Positions 35,751-44,511 of a stretch of 64,000 nt of DNA are shown here, piece by piece. Each line of letters begins with the position of its first letter. Position 1 is the stretch's first letter. Below the pieces are notes generated by a model. It made no database searches. It saw only the letters and a list, made by a program, of their open reading frames with translations, and was not told the origin of the DNA. This DNA is from Ruegeria discodermiae (GTDB taxonomy: Bacteria > Pseudomonadota > Alphaproteobacteria > Rhodobacterales > Rhodobacteraceae). A program made the translations under genes and the position numbers. The stretch spans positions 124,001 through 188,000 of the forward strand of contig NZ_JAVAMO010000004.1 in the NCBI RefSeq assembly GCF_030758345.1, in the 5' to 3' direction.

Positions 35751-36311
35751 TCAGCGAAAGCTCAACACCCGGCTTTCGGTGACTAGCATGTCGAGCGGCT
35801 GATCGGTGGGTTCCAGCGGCAGGCTACCAGCTTCTTGCGCGTCAAAGGCAAAGCCGATGGCCAGCGTTGCGCGTTTGGCGCGCAGCCCCTCAAGCGTGCG
35901 GTCATAGAACCCTCCGCCGTAGCCCAGCCGCCCGCCTTTTGCGTCAAAGGCCACCAGCGGCACGATCAGGATCTCGGGGTCGAAATAGTCATCCTCCAGC
36001 GGCACTTTGGCCCCGAACGGCCCATCGCGCAGCGGGCCATCGGGCACCCAGCGTGAAAAGCGCAGCGCCTGCCCCGCCCCCTGAATGACCGGAACCCCGA
36101 CCGACCCGTGCGCCGCCGCCTCGGCCATGGCGGGCAGCGGATCGATCTCGGTCCGGATCGGCATATAGCCCGACAGTGGCACACCGCGATAGCCTGCCAG
36201 CACCTCCGACAAGCGCCCGGCAGCGCCCGGCGGACGGCCCTCGAACGCGATCTTGCGGCGGGCGAAACCGGCCTTGCGCGCGGCGGCCTTTATCTCGGTC
36301 AGATCATTCAT
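35751..36311 (-). CDS. 5-formyltetrahydrofolate cyclo-ligase
   Basis: 186 residues. It converts 5-formyltetrahydrofolate to 5,10-methenyltetrahydrofolate with ATP. The signature LGYGGGFYDRTLEGL near residues 132-146 and the N-terminal AARKAGFARRKIAF with basic residues for ATP are present. Its start overlaps the mgtE stop by 4 bases, so both are translated from one message. In some proteobacteria 6S RNA precedes this gene, but here mgtE does, and no 6S RNA was recognised. Confidence 0.92.
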   Translation of the reverse strand: MNDLTEIKAAARKAGFARRKIAFEGRPPGAAGRLSEVLAGYRGVPLSGYMPIRTEIDPLPAMAEAAAHGSVGVPVIQGAGQALRFSRWVPDGPLRDGPFGAKVPLEDDYFDPEILIVPLVAFDAKGGRLGYGGGFYDRTLEGLRAKRATLAIGFAFDAQEAGSLPLEPTDQPLDMLVTESRVLSFR

Positions 36312-37702
36312 AGCAGGACCACCGAGGCCAGTCCGAGGAAGGTGAAGAACCCCATCACATCGGTGGTTGTCGTCACGAAGGTCCCCGAGGCCAGGGCCGG
36401 ATCAACCCCCATCCGGTCCAGAATTACCGGCACCGCCGTGCCCGCCAGCCCGGCCACCACCATGTTGATGATCAGCGCCGTGCCGATCACCACGCCCAGC
36501 ATGGGCGATGCGAACCAGGCCATCCCGACCACGCCCAGCACGATGGCAAAACACAACCCGTTCAACATGCCCACCGTCACCTCGCGCCGGATCACCCGCC
36601 AGACATTCGATGCGGTCAGGTCCTTGGTGGCCAGCGCGCGCACCGCAACAGTTAGCGACTGGGTTCCGGCATTGCCACCCATCGAAGCGACAATAGGCAT
36701 CAGGATCGCAAGCGCCACCAGTTCGGCGATGGTTTCCTCGAATTGCGAGATCACCAGCGAGGCGCAGATCGCGGCACACATGTTCACCGCGAGCCAGGGC
36801 AGACGGCGGCGGCTGGTAGCCGCGACACTGTCGGACAGCGAGCTTTCGTCGCTGACCCCGGCAAGGCGCAGAATGTCCTCTTCATGTTCTTCGTCCAGAA
36901 CGATCATCGCGTCATCGATGGTGATCACCCCCACCAACCGGCCATCAGCATCAACGACAGGCGCCGAGATCAGGTGATATTGGTTGAACGCATAGGCTAC
37001 GTCCTCTTCATCCTGATCGACGGGGATGGTCTGAAACTCCTCCTCGGCGATATCGGTCAGCACCACCTCGCGTTTCGCACCCATCAGTTTGCCCAGCGCC
37101 ACATTGCCAATGGGGCGCATGCGCGGATCGACCAGAACGACATGATAGAACTGCTCCGGCAGATCATCCGTGCCGCGCATGTAGTCGATGGCGTGGCCGA
37201 CGGTCCAATGTTCCGGGGCCATGACAACCTCGCGCTGCATCAACCGCCCGGCGGAGTTCTCCGGATAGTTCAGCGCCTGTTCGACCGCGACCCGGTCGGC
37301 ATCTTCCAGCGCGTCGAGGATCTGCTCCTGCTGCGGCTCTTCCAGATCCTCGACCAGATCGACCACATCGTCGCTTTCCAGATCGCGCACCGCTTCGGCC
37401 AGAACATGCGGATGCAGGACGTTGATGACCTCTTCACGCACCGAGTCGTCCAGCTCTGACAGGATGTCGCCATCGAATTCCTTGTCATAAAGCCGGATCA
37501 GGCGCGCCCGGTCGTGGGCATTGATCTGCTCCAGAAGGTCGGCAATGTCGGCAGCGTGCAGCGGCTCCATCAACTCGATGAGCTTGTCGCGATCCTGCAC
37601 ATCGACCGCATAGAGGATCGCGGTGACCAGCTTGCGATCCAGCTCATAGGACTCGTCATCGCGCTGCCAGTCGGAATCGGGTGAGATGTCGTCGGTGGTC
37701 AT
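36308..37702 (-). CDS. mgtE: Magnesium transporter MgtE
   Basis: 464 residues from the ATG at 37702. The N-terminal helical domain (about 1-135, with acidic residues including SELDDSVREEVINVLHPH), a pair of CBS domains (about 140-265) and five C-terminal membrane helices (about 285-464) match MgtE, whose cytoplasmic domains close the pore when magnesium is plentiful. The selectivity-filter helix region contains GGNAGTQSLTVAVRALA and the last helices end TSVVLL-like. The next gene overlaps by 4 bases. Confidence 0.95.
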   Translation of the reverse strand: MTTDDISPDSDWQRDDESYELDRKLVTAILYAVDVQDRDKLIELMEPLHAADIADLLEQINAHDRARLIRLYDKEFDGDILSELDDSVREEVINVLHPHVLAEAVRDLESDDVVDLVEDLEEPQQEQILDALEDADRVAVEQALNYPENSAGRLMQREVVMAPEHWTVGHAIDYMRGTDDLPEQFYHVVLVDPRMRPIGNVALGKLMGAKREVVLTDIAEEEFQTIPVDQDEEDVAYAFNQYHLISAPVVDADGRLVGVITIDDAMIVLDEEHEEDILRLAGVSDESSLSDSVAATSRRRLPWLAVNMCAAICASLVISQFEETIAELVALAILMPIVASMGGNAGTQSLTVAVRALATKDLTASNVWRVIRREVTVGMLNGLCFAIVLGVVGMAWFASPMLGVVIGTALIINMVVAGLAGTAVPVILDRMGVDPALASGTFVTTTTDVMGFFTFLGLASVVLL

Positions 37703-37837
37703 GCGCTGCCCTCTTCTTGATTGGGGGCAAAATAGAAGAAGCATCTATGGGAAAACAATGAGAATGGCGCGATTTACCAAAAATTCACGCGCGCCTATTC
37801 TCTGTCAGGGCACAGATGGCGCGAAGTGAGGAATGAA

Positions 37838-39139
37838 ATGACGCAGGAAACGATCCTGAAGGGGCTGGTTTTGTCCTTCACCGGGTCTCCGTTCGACGGC
37901 ACACCCGAAGAGGCGGTCGTCCTGCACGAGGCGGTGGCGCTGAGCGCTGGCAAGATCGCCGCGACCGGCGCGGCGGACAGTCTGACGGCCACCTATCCGC
38001 AGGCCAGCGTCACCGATCACGGCGAAAAGCTGATCTTGGCGGGGTTTGTCGACGCCCATGTGCATTACCCCCAGACCGCGATGATCGCCAGTTGGGGCAA
38101 GCGGCTGATCGACTGGCTGAACCTCTATACCTTCCCCGAAGAGATGAAATTCGGCTCACCCGATTACGCGATGGACATCGCAACCCGCTATCTCGATATC
38201 ACCGCCGCCCATGGCACCACGACCATGTGCAGCTTCTGCACCATCCATCCCGAAAGCGTCGATGCCTTCTTTTTGGCCGCCAAGGCGCGCGGCCAACGGG
38301 TTGTGGCGGGCAAGACCTGCATGGATCGCAACGCGCCCGATGGGCTGCGCGACACCGCGCGCAGCGCCTATGACCAATCCAAGGCGCTACTGGAAAAATG
38401 GCACGGCACCGACCGGATATCTTACGCGATCACGCCGCGCTTTTCGCCAACCTCGACCCCCGAGCAGCTTGAGGCGATGGGCGCGCTCTGGGCCGAACAC
38501 CCTGACTGCCTGATGCAGACCCATCTGAGCGAACAGACCGACGAGATCGACTGGGTCCGGTCGCTGTTTCCCGATGCGCGCGATTACCTCGACACTTATG
38601 AGGCGCATGGCCTGCTGGGTGCGTATGGGCTTTACGGCCACGCCATCCATCTGGAACCGCGTGAACGCGACCGGCTGCGCGAACATGGCGCGGCGCTGAT
38701 CCATTGCCCGACCTCGAACACGTTCATCGGGTCTGGCCTGTTCGACATGGCCGGTCTGATGGCGGAAGGCCAGCGCATCGGGTTGGCCACCGATACGGGT
38801 GGAGGGTCCAGTTTCTCGATGCTGCGCACGATGGCGGCGGCCTACGAGGTCGGGCAATTGCGCGGCGCGGCCCTGCATCCGGCGCAGTTGTTGTGGCTGG
38901 CAACCGTTGGTTCGGCGCGCAGCCTGCGGATGGAGGACCGGATCGGCAATCTCACACCGGGGATGGAGGCCGATCTGATCGTGCTCGACCTCGCCTCGAC
39001 CCCCGCCATCGCCCAGCGCCATGAGGAGGCCAGCCAGTTCTGGGAGGCCGTGTTCCCCACCATCATGAAAGGCGATGACCGCGCGATTGCCGAGGTCTGG
39101 ATCGGCGGCCGCAAGGTGGCGCATCAGATGATGGGCTGA
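37838..39139 (+). CDS. guaD: Guanine deaminase
   Basis: 433 residues from an ATG at 37838 with GAGG about 7 bases upstream. An amidohydrolase converting guanine to xanthine and ammonia. Zinc ligands and family motifs appear in order: GFVDAHVHYPQTAMIASWG, the TMCSFCTIHPES region, MQTHLSEQTDEIDWVRS, YGHAIHLEP, and ATDTGGGSSFSML. It converges on an 8-oxoguanine deaminase-like gene whose stop is only 9 bases away. The 135-base gap to the divergent mgtE gene should hold its promoter; no purine riboswitch was recognised there. Confidence 0.95.
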   Translation: MTQETILKGLVLSFTGSPFDGTPEEAVVLHEAVALSAGKIAATGAADSLTATYPQASVTDHGEKLILAGFVDAHVHYPQTAMIASWGKRLIDWLNLYTFPEEMKFGSPDYAMDIATRYLDITAAHGTTTMCSFCTIHPESVDAFFLAAKARGQRVVAGKTCMDRNAPDGLRDTARSAYDQSKALLEKWHGTDRISYAITPRFSPTSTPEQLEAMGALWAEHPDCLMQTHLSEQTDEIDWVRSLFPDARDYLDTYEAHGLLGAYGLYGHAIHLEPRERDRLREHGAALIHCPTSNTFIGSGLFDMAGLMAEGQRIGLATDTGGGSSFSMLRTMAAAYEVGQLRGAALHPAQLLWLATVGSARSLRMEDRIGNLTPGMEADLIVLDLASTPAIAQRHEEASQFWEAVFPTIMKGDDRAIAEVWIGGRKVAHQMMG

Positions 39140-39148
39140 CCCGGGCGC

Positions 39149-40495
39149 TCAGCCCGGCAGGCGCGCACGCAGGTTCTGCGCCAACTGGTTCTGACGCTCA
39201 ATCACACGGGGCAAATCCAAGGTCACCACCTGCCCGTCACGCACGATCTGGCGCCCCTCGACAAGCAGGTGTTTAACCCGTGTAGGCCCTGCCAGAAGCA
39301 GCGCCGCCTTGTCCCAACTGCCCGCGCTTTCCACGCCGGACACATCCCAGATCACGACATCCGCCCGTTTCCCGATCGCCAACTGCCCGCAATCGGGCCG
39401 GTTCAGCACCTCGGCCCCGCCGCGCGTTGCGATCTCCAGCGCCTCATAGGGTGACATCGCATCCGCCCCCTGACTGACCCGCTGCAACAACATGGCCTGC
39501 CGCGCCTCAGCCATCAGATTACCGGTGTCGTTGCTGGCTGAGCCGTCCACGCCCAGCGCCACCGGCACACCCGCATCCCGCATCGCGCGCACCGGCGCGA
39601 TGCCGCTGCCCAGCCGACAATTGGAACAGGGGCAATGGGCCACGCCGGTTCTCGACCCGGCAAACAGCGCAATCTCCTGACCGTCAAGCTTCACGCAATG
39701 GGCGTGCCAGACATCCTCACCGGTCCAGCCCAGATCCTCGGCATATTGGCCGGGGCGGCAGCCGAAATTTTCCAGGGAATAGGCCACATCTTCATCGTTT
39801 TCGGCCAGATGAGTGTGCAGCATCACGCCCTTGTCGCGCGCCAGCAGCGCTGCCTCGCGCATCAGGTCGCGGCTGACCGAGAAGGGCGAACAAGGCGCTA
39901 GCCCGACCCGGCACATCGAGCCCTCAGCCGGATCGTGGAAGGCATCGATCACGCGGATCGAATCCTCCAGAATGCGCGCTTCCTGCTCGACAAGGCTGTC
40001 GGGTGGCAGGCCACCATCGCTTTCACCGATGCTCATCGCCCCACGCGTGGGATGAAACCGGAGGCCGATCTCGGCGGCGGCGGCGATCGTGTCCTCCAAC
40101 CGCGCACCATTGGGAAAAACATAGAGATGATCAGAGGACAGCGTGCAGCCCGACAGCGCCAGTTCCGCCAGACCAACCTGCGCTGAGACATGAACCTCTT
40201 CCGGGCCGAACTCTGCCCAGATCGGATACAGCCGACGCAGCCAGCCAAACAGCAGCGCGTCTTCCGCACCGGGAACCGCGCGGGTCAGGGTCTGGTAGAG
40301 ATGGTGATGGGTGTTGATAAGGCCGGGGGTGACGACACAGCCCCGCGCCTCGATGATTTCGCCCTCGCTCTGCAGGCCCTCGCCGATCTCGGCAATCGCG
40401 CCATCCCGGATTCTCAGATCGGCGCCGCTAAACACGCGCCTGGTGTCGTCCATCGTCAGAAGGGTTTCAGCCCCGCGTATCAGGATTTCTTTCAT
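39149..40495 (-). CDS. 8-oxoguanine deaminase-like amidohydrolase
   Basis: 448 residues from the ATG at 40495 (GGAG about 7 bases upstream; a GTG two codons earlier is less likely). The motifs are NTHHHLYQTLTRAVPGA for the first zinc ligands, SSDHLYVFPNG, HTHLAENDED and GVDGSASNDTGNLM. This pattern matches the subgroup that deaminates 8-oxoguanine to urate, rather than the hydroxyatrazine or cytosine deaminases. It converges with guaD (9-base gap), placing two purine deaminases together. Specificity is by family resemblance only. Confidence 0.87.
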   Translation of the reverse strand: MKEILIRGAETLLTMDDTRRVFSGADLRIRDGAIAEIGEGLQSEGEIIEARGCVVTPGLINTHHHLYQTLTRAVPGAEDALLFGWLRRLYPIWAEFGPEEVHVSAQVGLAELALSGCTLSSDHLYVFPNGARLEDTIAAAAEIGLRFHPTRGAMSIGESDGGLPPDSLVEQEARILEDSIRVIDAFHDPAEGSMCRVGLAPCSPFSVSRDLMREAALLARDKGVMLHTHLAENDEDVAYSLENFGCRPGQYAEDLGWTGEDVWHAHCVKLDGQEIALFAGSRTGVAHCPCSNCRLGSGIAPVRAMRDAGVPVALGVDGSASNDTGNLMAEARQAMLLQRVSQGADAMSPYEALEIATRGGAEVLNRPDCGQLAIGKRADVVIWDVSGVESAGSWDKAALLLAGPTRVKHLLVEGRQIVRDGQVVTLDLPRVIERQNQLAQNLRARLPG

Positions 40496-40598
40496 GTCCA
40501 CACTCCGTCTGCGCCCGCTTCATCAGAGTGTGAGAAGCCGACGGAAAACGGGTCAAGAACCGGCCTGATCCCAACCTAGCGAGAGCCGGTTGCGCGGG

Positions 40599-41390
40599 TC
40601 AAGTGCGGCGCAGGATTTCCAACGCCTTCGCATGGATCTGCGCATTGGCCGCCGCCAGCACGCGCCCGCCATCATGGGCCGGGCCGCCCTGCCAATCGGT
40701 GACCACGCCGCCCGCCGCCTGGATCACCGCGATCGGTGCCTGAATGTCATAGGGGTTCAGGCTGGCTTCGATCACCAGATCCACCTGCCCCGCCGCCAGC
40801 AGCGCATAGGCATAACAGTCCATCCCGTAGCGGGTCAGCTTGACCTGCGCCGATACGGCGTGAAAGGCGCGGCCTTCTTCTTCGGTGCCCACTTCGGGAA
40901 AGGTGGTGAAGAGCACCGCGTCAGACAGTTCTCTCGTTGACCTCGTGCGCAGGTTGCTGATGCCATGTGGTCCGACAAGTTGGGCATGATCCCGGTCGCC
41001 CGAAAACCGCTCACCGATATAAGGCTGGTCAATGACGCCCAGAAACGGGCCCTGCGCATCTGACAGAGCGATCAGAACGCCCCATGTAGGCGTTCCGCTG
41101 ATGAAGCCGCGCGTGCCATCAATCGGGTCCAGAACCCAGACCCGACCGCTGGAGCCGGGCGTCTCGCCAAACTCTTCTCCCAGGATACCATCATCGGGCC
41201 GATGTTCCGCCAGAACCGCGCGCATGGCCTGTTCGGCGGCGCGATCCGCGATCGTGACCGGATCGAACCCGTCAACGAGTTTGTTGTCGGTATCCAGCTG
41301 TGCGCTGCGGAAATGAGGCAAGATTACAGACCGCGCTGCGTTCGCCGCGCGATTTGCTACATCAAGATCAGTCTGGTCAACGGATGTCAT
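40599..41390 (-). CDS. hisN: Inositol-monophosphatase-type histidinol-phosphatase
   Basis: 263 residues with the lithium-sensitive phosphatase signatures LGEEFGE and WVLDPIDGTRGFISG, and the C-terminal NPYDIQAPIAVIQAAGG segment. The sequence resembles HisN, the monomeric histidinol-phosphate phosphatase of alphaproteobacteria; inositol monophosphatase or CysQ activity cannot be excluded. No other histidine gene lies nearby. It is followed on the same strand by the 8-oxoguanine deaminase gene about 100 bases further on. Confidence 0.83.
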   Translation of the reverse strand: MTSVDQTDLDVANRAANAARSVILPHFRSAQLDTDNKLVDGFDPVTIADRAAEQAMRAVLAEHRPDDGILGEEFGETPGSSGRVWVLDPIDGTRGFISGTPTWGVLIALSDAQGPFLGVIDQPYIGERFSGDRDHAQLVGPHGISNLRTRSTRELSDAVLFTTFPEVGTEEEGRAFHAVSAQVKLTRYGMDCYAYALLAAGQVDLVIEASLNPYDIQAPIAVIQAAGGVVTDWQGGPAHDGGRVLAAANAQIHAKALEILRRT

Positions 41391-41440
41391 GTGAGTGGAG
41401 TGCCACCCGCTGTCCCGAATTTCAACTGTCTTGCGCGCGA

Positions 41441-41812
41441 CTAGGCGACGTCGCTCAGCACCCGGGCCAGATCAAACAGCCGACGGCGTTGGTTTTCAGG
41501 GATCGCGTAGTAGGACCGCACCAGATCCAGCGCTTCCTTGTCACCCATCAGATCAGCCGGAACATTCGGACGCTCAGGCGTTGTCTTATGCGCCTCATCA
41601 AGCCCCTCAAAGAAAAAGCTGACCGGTACATCCAGGGATTCTGCGATGTCCCACAGGCGTGACGCGCTAATCCGGTTTGCACCGGTTTCATATTTCTGAA
41701 TCTGCTGGAACTTGATTCCAACCTGCTCCGCAAGCTGCTGCTGGGTCATTCCAATCAGCCAGCGGCGGTGCCTAACACGTTTGCCCACATGGACATCAAC
41801 GGGATGAGTCAT
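41441..41812 (-). CDS. XRE-family helix-turn-helix regulator
   Basis: 123 residues: an N-terminal helix-turn-helix (about 10-65, MTQQQLAEQVGIKFQQIQKY) and a short C-terminal helical tail (DLVRSYYAIPENQRRRLFDL). This compact form is common in alphaproteobacteria and resembles the SinR/HTH_3 proteins. The 345-base gap upstream contains two TTGGCGCC repeats 31 bases apart, a candidate operator. The next gene downstream is hisN on the same strand. Confidence 0.87.
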   Translation of the reverse strand: MTHPVDVHVGKRVRHRRWLIGMTQQQLAEQVGIKFQQIQKYETGANRISASRLWDIAESLDVPVSFFFEGLDEAHKTTPERPNVPADLMGDKEALDLVRSYYAIPENQRRRLFDLARVLSDVA

Positions 41813-41856
41813 AAGGTATCCTCCATTAGTCTTCTTCGACGACCACCCGGGTTCTG

Positions 41857-41895
41857 CTTTGGCGCCTTAACACTTAATAACTGTTAGTTGGCGCC
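41857..41895. repeat. Two TTGGCGCC repeats, candidate operator in the XRE upstream region
   Basis: TTGGCGCC occurs at 41857-41864 and 41888-41895, 31 bases apart, about three helical turns. The second copy is part of the perfect 10-base palindrome TTGGCGCCAA. The pair begins 45 bases upstream of the XRE gene start. The rest of the 41813-42157 gap is AT-rich for this genome and holds no recognised gene; the quinone oxidoreductase promoter should be near its right end. Confidence 0.45.
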
Positions 41896-42157
41896 AATTA
41901 AAAACGTCCTAACGTCCGTCATGCGCCCCAAAAACCGCACCCCAACACTGATGAAACCAGCATCTAGGTTGAACACAACCCGGTTGATTCCCCTCGACTA
42001 TACACATGTTTAGGGTTGAAACGTGAATTTTTTTTGGTTTCAACCTGGCGTCGAAGGATCAATTTCGTGCGACCAGCGTTGTTGCATGGCCGCGACGCGA
42101 TGTTTGACAGCATGACCACTGTGGCGGTTTATGTGCCTCAAAGCAAAGGGATTCCTC

Positions 42158-43117
42158 ATGCGCGCCTATCAAGTCAGCCGTTTCAACGCCCCTCCGGAGC
42201 TGTGCGACATCACGCGGTCCGCCCCCGGCCCCGAGCAGATCGCGGTCGAGATTCGCGCTTGCGCTCTGAATTTCGCCGATCTGCTGCTGATCAAGGGCAC
42301 CTACCAGGAAACGCCCGAGCCCCCGTTCACGCTTGGGATGGAACTGGCAGGCGTGGTGAGCGAGGTCGGCGATAAGGTCGACGGGTTCGCGCCTGGTGAC
42401 AGGGTGGCAGTCTATTCGGGTCAGGGCGGACTGGCCGAGCATGGCGTTTTTGAAGCGGCCCGCGCCGTCAGAATGCCCGACACGATGCGTTTCGAGGATG
42501 CGGCAGCAATGCTGGTCGCTTATGGCACGGGTCACCTGTCGCTGGCGCACCGGGCGTGCCTGCAACCGGGCGAGACCCTGCTGGTGACCGGGGCGGCGGG
42601 CGGTGTCGGACTGACCGCTGTCGAGATTGGCGCGAAGCTGGGCGCGCGCGTGATTGCGCAGGCGCGCGGCGCTGAAAAGCTGGAGATCGCGCGCAAGGCC
42701 GGGGCCGCGCATCTGATCGACGCCTCCGAAGACCTGCGCGAACGGGTGCTGGAACTTGGCGGGGCCGATGTCGTCTATGAGGCCATTGGCGGCGACGTGT
42801 TCCGCGCCGCCTTTCGCGCCACCCGGCCCGAGGGCCGCATCCTGCCCATCGGTTTTGCCGGGGGCGATGTGCCGCAAATCCCGGCCAACCACTTGCTGGT
42901 CAAGAATCTGACCGTGATCGGTGTCAATCTCGGGGCCTACCTGTCCTTCAACCCGACCGCCCTGCGCTACAGCTTTGCCGAGGTACTGCGCTGGTGCGAG
43001 GTCGGAGAGTTGACGCCGCATATCTCGCACATGCTGCCGCTGGAGCGCGCCGCCGAGGGGCTGCAATTGTTGAAAGAGCGCAAGTCCACCGGCAAGGTCG
43101 TGATCACGATGACCTAG
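42158..43117 (+). CDS. NADPH:quinone oxidoreductase family protein (zinc-free MDR)
   Basis: 319 residues from an ATG at 42158 with AAAGGGA about 6 bases upstream. Medium-chain dehydrogenase/reductase of the quinone-reductase group: GroES-like N-terminal domain (ACALNFADLLLIKGTYQ, PFTLGMELAGVV), then a Rossmann domain with LLVTGAAGGVGLTAVEIGA. The Cys/His ligands of the structural zinc are absent. It probably reduces quinones or enones with NADPH. Substrate unknown. It converges with the following LysR gene, 12 bases apart. Confidence 0.87.
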   Translation: MRAYQVSRFNAPPELCDITRSAPGPEQIAVEIRACALNFADLLLIKGTYQETPEPPFTLGMELAGVVSEVGDKVDGFAPGDRVAVYSGQGGLAEHGVFEAARAVRMPDTMRFEDAAAMLVAYGTGHLSLAHRACLQPGETLLVTGAAGGVGLTAVEIGAKLGARVIAQARGAEKLEIARKAGAAHLIDASEDLRERVLELGGADVVYEAIGGDVFRAAFRATRPEGRILPIGFAGGDVPQIPANHLLVKNLTVIGVNLGAYLSFNPTALRYSFAEVLRWCEVGELTPHISHMLPLERAAEGLQLLKERKSTGKVVITMT

Positions 43118-43129
43118 CCGCGACCCGCC

Positions 43130-44008
43130 TCAACCAACCGCCTTCAACGGCTGCGAAGCCGGGTTGCGGAAGACCTGGCGGATCATGTTGGCCAGTTCCT
43201 CGACATACCCTTCGCGGACCTTTTCGCCACCATAGAGGTTGATGTACTGCCCCGGCAGCTCCGGCAGCGTGCCGCCGTGGTCAATCACCTCCTGATGGCT
43301 GGGTTGTGTCCCTTCCAGCAACACTCCCACCGCCAGATCGGCGCTGACGGTCGCCTCGACAGTACGATCCGAATCGCTGTCGACGCCCATTTCCCACTTG
43401 ATCCCGGCCTCATCCAGCGCGGCAGTGGCAACCGGGCGGAAGATACAGTTCCGACAGAAACCGATTCGCAAGGGCTTTTGCCGCCAGACAGAGCCGTTCA
43501 GCGCCCCGACCCACCGCAGCGGCGTTTGCTGCAGCGTTTCCGCCCCCTCGCCCGCAGCACTTTCGGTGGTCAGGATCAGATCATATTCACCCTTGGCAAA
43601 AGACGCCTTCAATTCGCGGGTATTTGACGTCACCAAATTGACGTTCACGCGGGGGAAGCTGGCATTGAAGCGCTGCAGCACGCGCGGCACGAACGGGTGC
43701 ACCACATCATGGGGCACGCCCAACATCACCTCGCCCTCAAACGCCTGATCGGTCAGGCGACCAATCACCTCGTCATTCAGCGCCACCATCTGCCGCGCAT
43801 AGCTGAGCAATTGCTCACCCGAGGCGGTCAAGGCGATGCCCCGGCCCGAGCGGTCCAGCAGGCTGAGCCCCAAAAGCTCCTCCAACCGCTTGAGCTGCAT
43901 CGAGACCGCCGATTGCGTCAGGTTCAAAAACCCCGCAGCGCGGGTCACGCCGCCATTATCGGCCACGGCAACAAAAGAGCGCAGGGTGGTGATGTCCAGA
44001 TTTCTCAT
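43130..44008 (-). CDS. LysR-family transcriptional regulator
   Basis: 292 residues from the ATG at 44008 (GGA about 8 bases upstream; a GTG two codons earlier is in frame). The helix-turn-helix is LDITTLRSFVAVADNGGVTR then LTQSAVSMQLKRLEE. The effector domain includes two cysteines in GFCRNCIFRP near residue 200. Its promoter region carries an unusually long palindrome (44024-44063) shared with the divergent DUF1127 gene, its probable target. Effector unknown. Confidence 0.9.
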   Translation of the reverse strand: MRNLDITTLRSFVAVADNGGVTRAAGFLNLTQSAVSMQLKRLEELLGLSLLDRSGRGIALTASGEQLLSYARQMVALNDEVIGRLTDQAFEGEVMLGVPHDVVHPFVPRVLQRFNASFPRVNVNLVTSNTRELKASFAKGEYDLILTTESAAGEGAETLQQTPLRWVGALNGSVWRQKPLRIGFCRNCIFRPVATAALDEAGIKWEMGVDSDSDRTVEATVSADLAVGVLLEGTQPSHQEVIDHGGTLPELPGQYINLYGGEKVREGYVEELANMIRQVFRNPASQPLKAVG

Positions 44009-44023
44009 CTTCACGTTCCTTGA

Positions 44024-44063
44024 TGTGTTTCATCAAAAACATTCGTTTTTATAATGAAACACA
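44024..44063. promoter_or_regulatory. Long palindromic operator between LysR and DUF1127 genes
   Basis: Outer arms TGTGTTTCAT (44024-44033) and ATGAAACACA (44054-44063) are exact inverted copies, 20 bases apart. Inside them AAAAAC and GTTTTT form a second inverted pair around ATTC. The whole lies 16 bases upstream of the LysR start and 68 bases upstream of the DUF1127 start. It fits a LysR autoregulatory and activation site. Confidence 0.68.
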
Positions 44064-44130
44064 TTGCCCCATATTGTTCAAGGAAATTGATGAACGGCCC
44101 CGAAAGCATCACCAAAGAAAGGGTAATCAG

Positions 44131-44340
44131 ATGACCTTGATCACCGAACGCCATATCCGCCCCAGCAAGCGCAGATCGTTCTGGTGCGCCCTGACCCATG
44201 CCTGGGGCGTCCGGCGCAATCGGCGTAGATTGCTGCAACTGGACGATGCCGCGCTCAAGGATATCGGCATCACCCGTAGCGAGGCCTTGGCTGAGGCGCG
44301 CCGCTCGTTCTGGGACGCGCCAGAGACCTGGCGGTCGTGA
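44131..44340 (+). CDS. DUF1127 small basic protein
   Basis: 69 residues. The C-terminal half carries the DUF1127 signature: RRNRRRLLQLDDAALKDIGI followed by SEALAEARRSFW. These small Arg-rich proteins in alphaproteobacteria affect RNA turnover, phosphate or stress responses in the few species studied. It is divergent from a LysR gene with a shared long palindrome, so it is probably LysR-controlled. A 10-base-stem hairpin follows about 10 bases after its stop. An AAAGGGT-like ribosome site is visible upstream. Confidence 0.87.
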   Translation: MTLITERHIRPSKRRSFWCALTHAWGVRRNRRRLLQLDDAALKDIGITRSEALAEARRSFWDAPETWRS

Positions 44341-44350
44341 GCCTGCCTTC

Positions 44351-44381
44351 CCGGGCGATCCTGATTGGCCGGATCGCCCGG
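44351..44381 (+). terminator. Hairpin after the DUF1127 gene, possible terminator
   Basis: CCGGGCGATC (44351-44360) and GATCGCCCGG (44372-44381) form a perfect 10-base stem with an 11-base loop, 10 bases after the stop codon. There is no T-run, only ATTATTGG, so it may stabilise the small mRNA rather than end it. Confidence 0.45.
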
Positions 44382-44511
44382 ATTATTGGTGAAAACTCGC
44401 CAGATTTCCGACGGAAATACTTGAATTACCTCGTCAGCTTGCCGATATTCCCAAGGAAAGCTGCCGGTCACTCGCCGGCGGGGAGAGAGTTTTTGCTGAT
44501 GGAGAGCTTTA

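Noticed and set aside
37703-37837. Possible magnesium or purine riboswitch in the gap between mgtE and guaD
   Set aside because: No conserved riboswitch core (M-box, purine or guanidine motifs) was recognised; both genes simply diverge from it.
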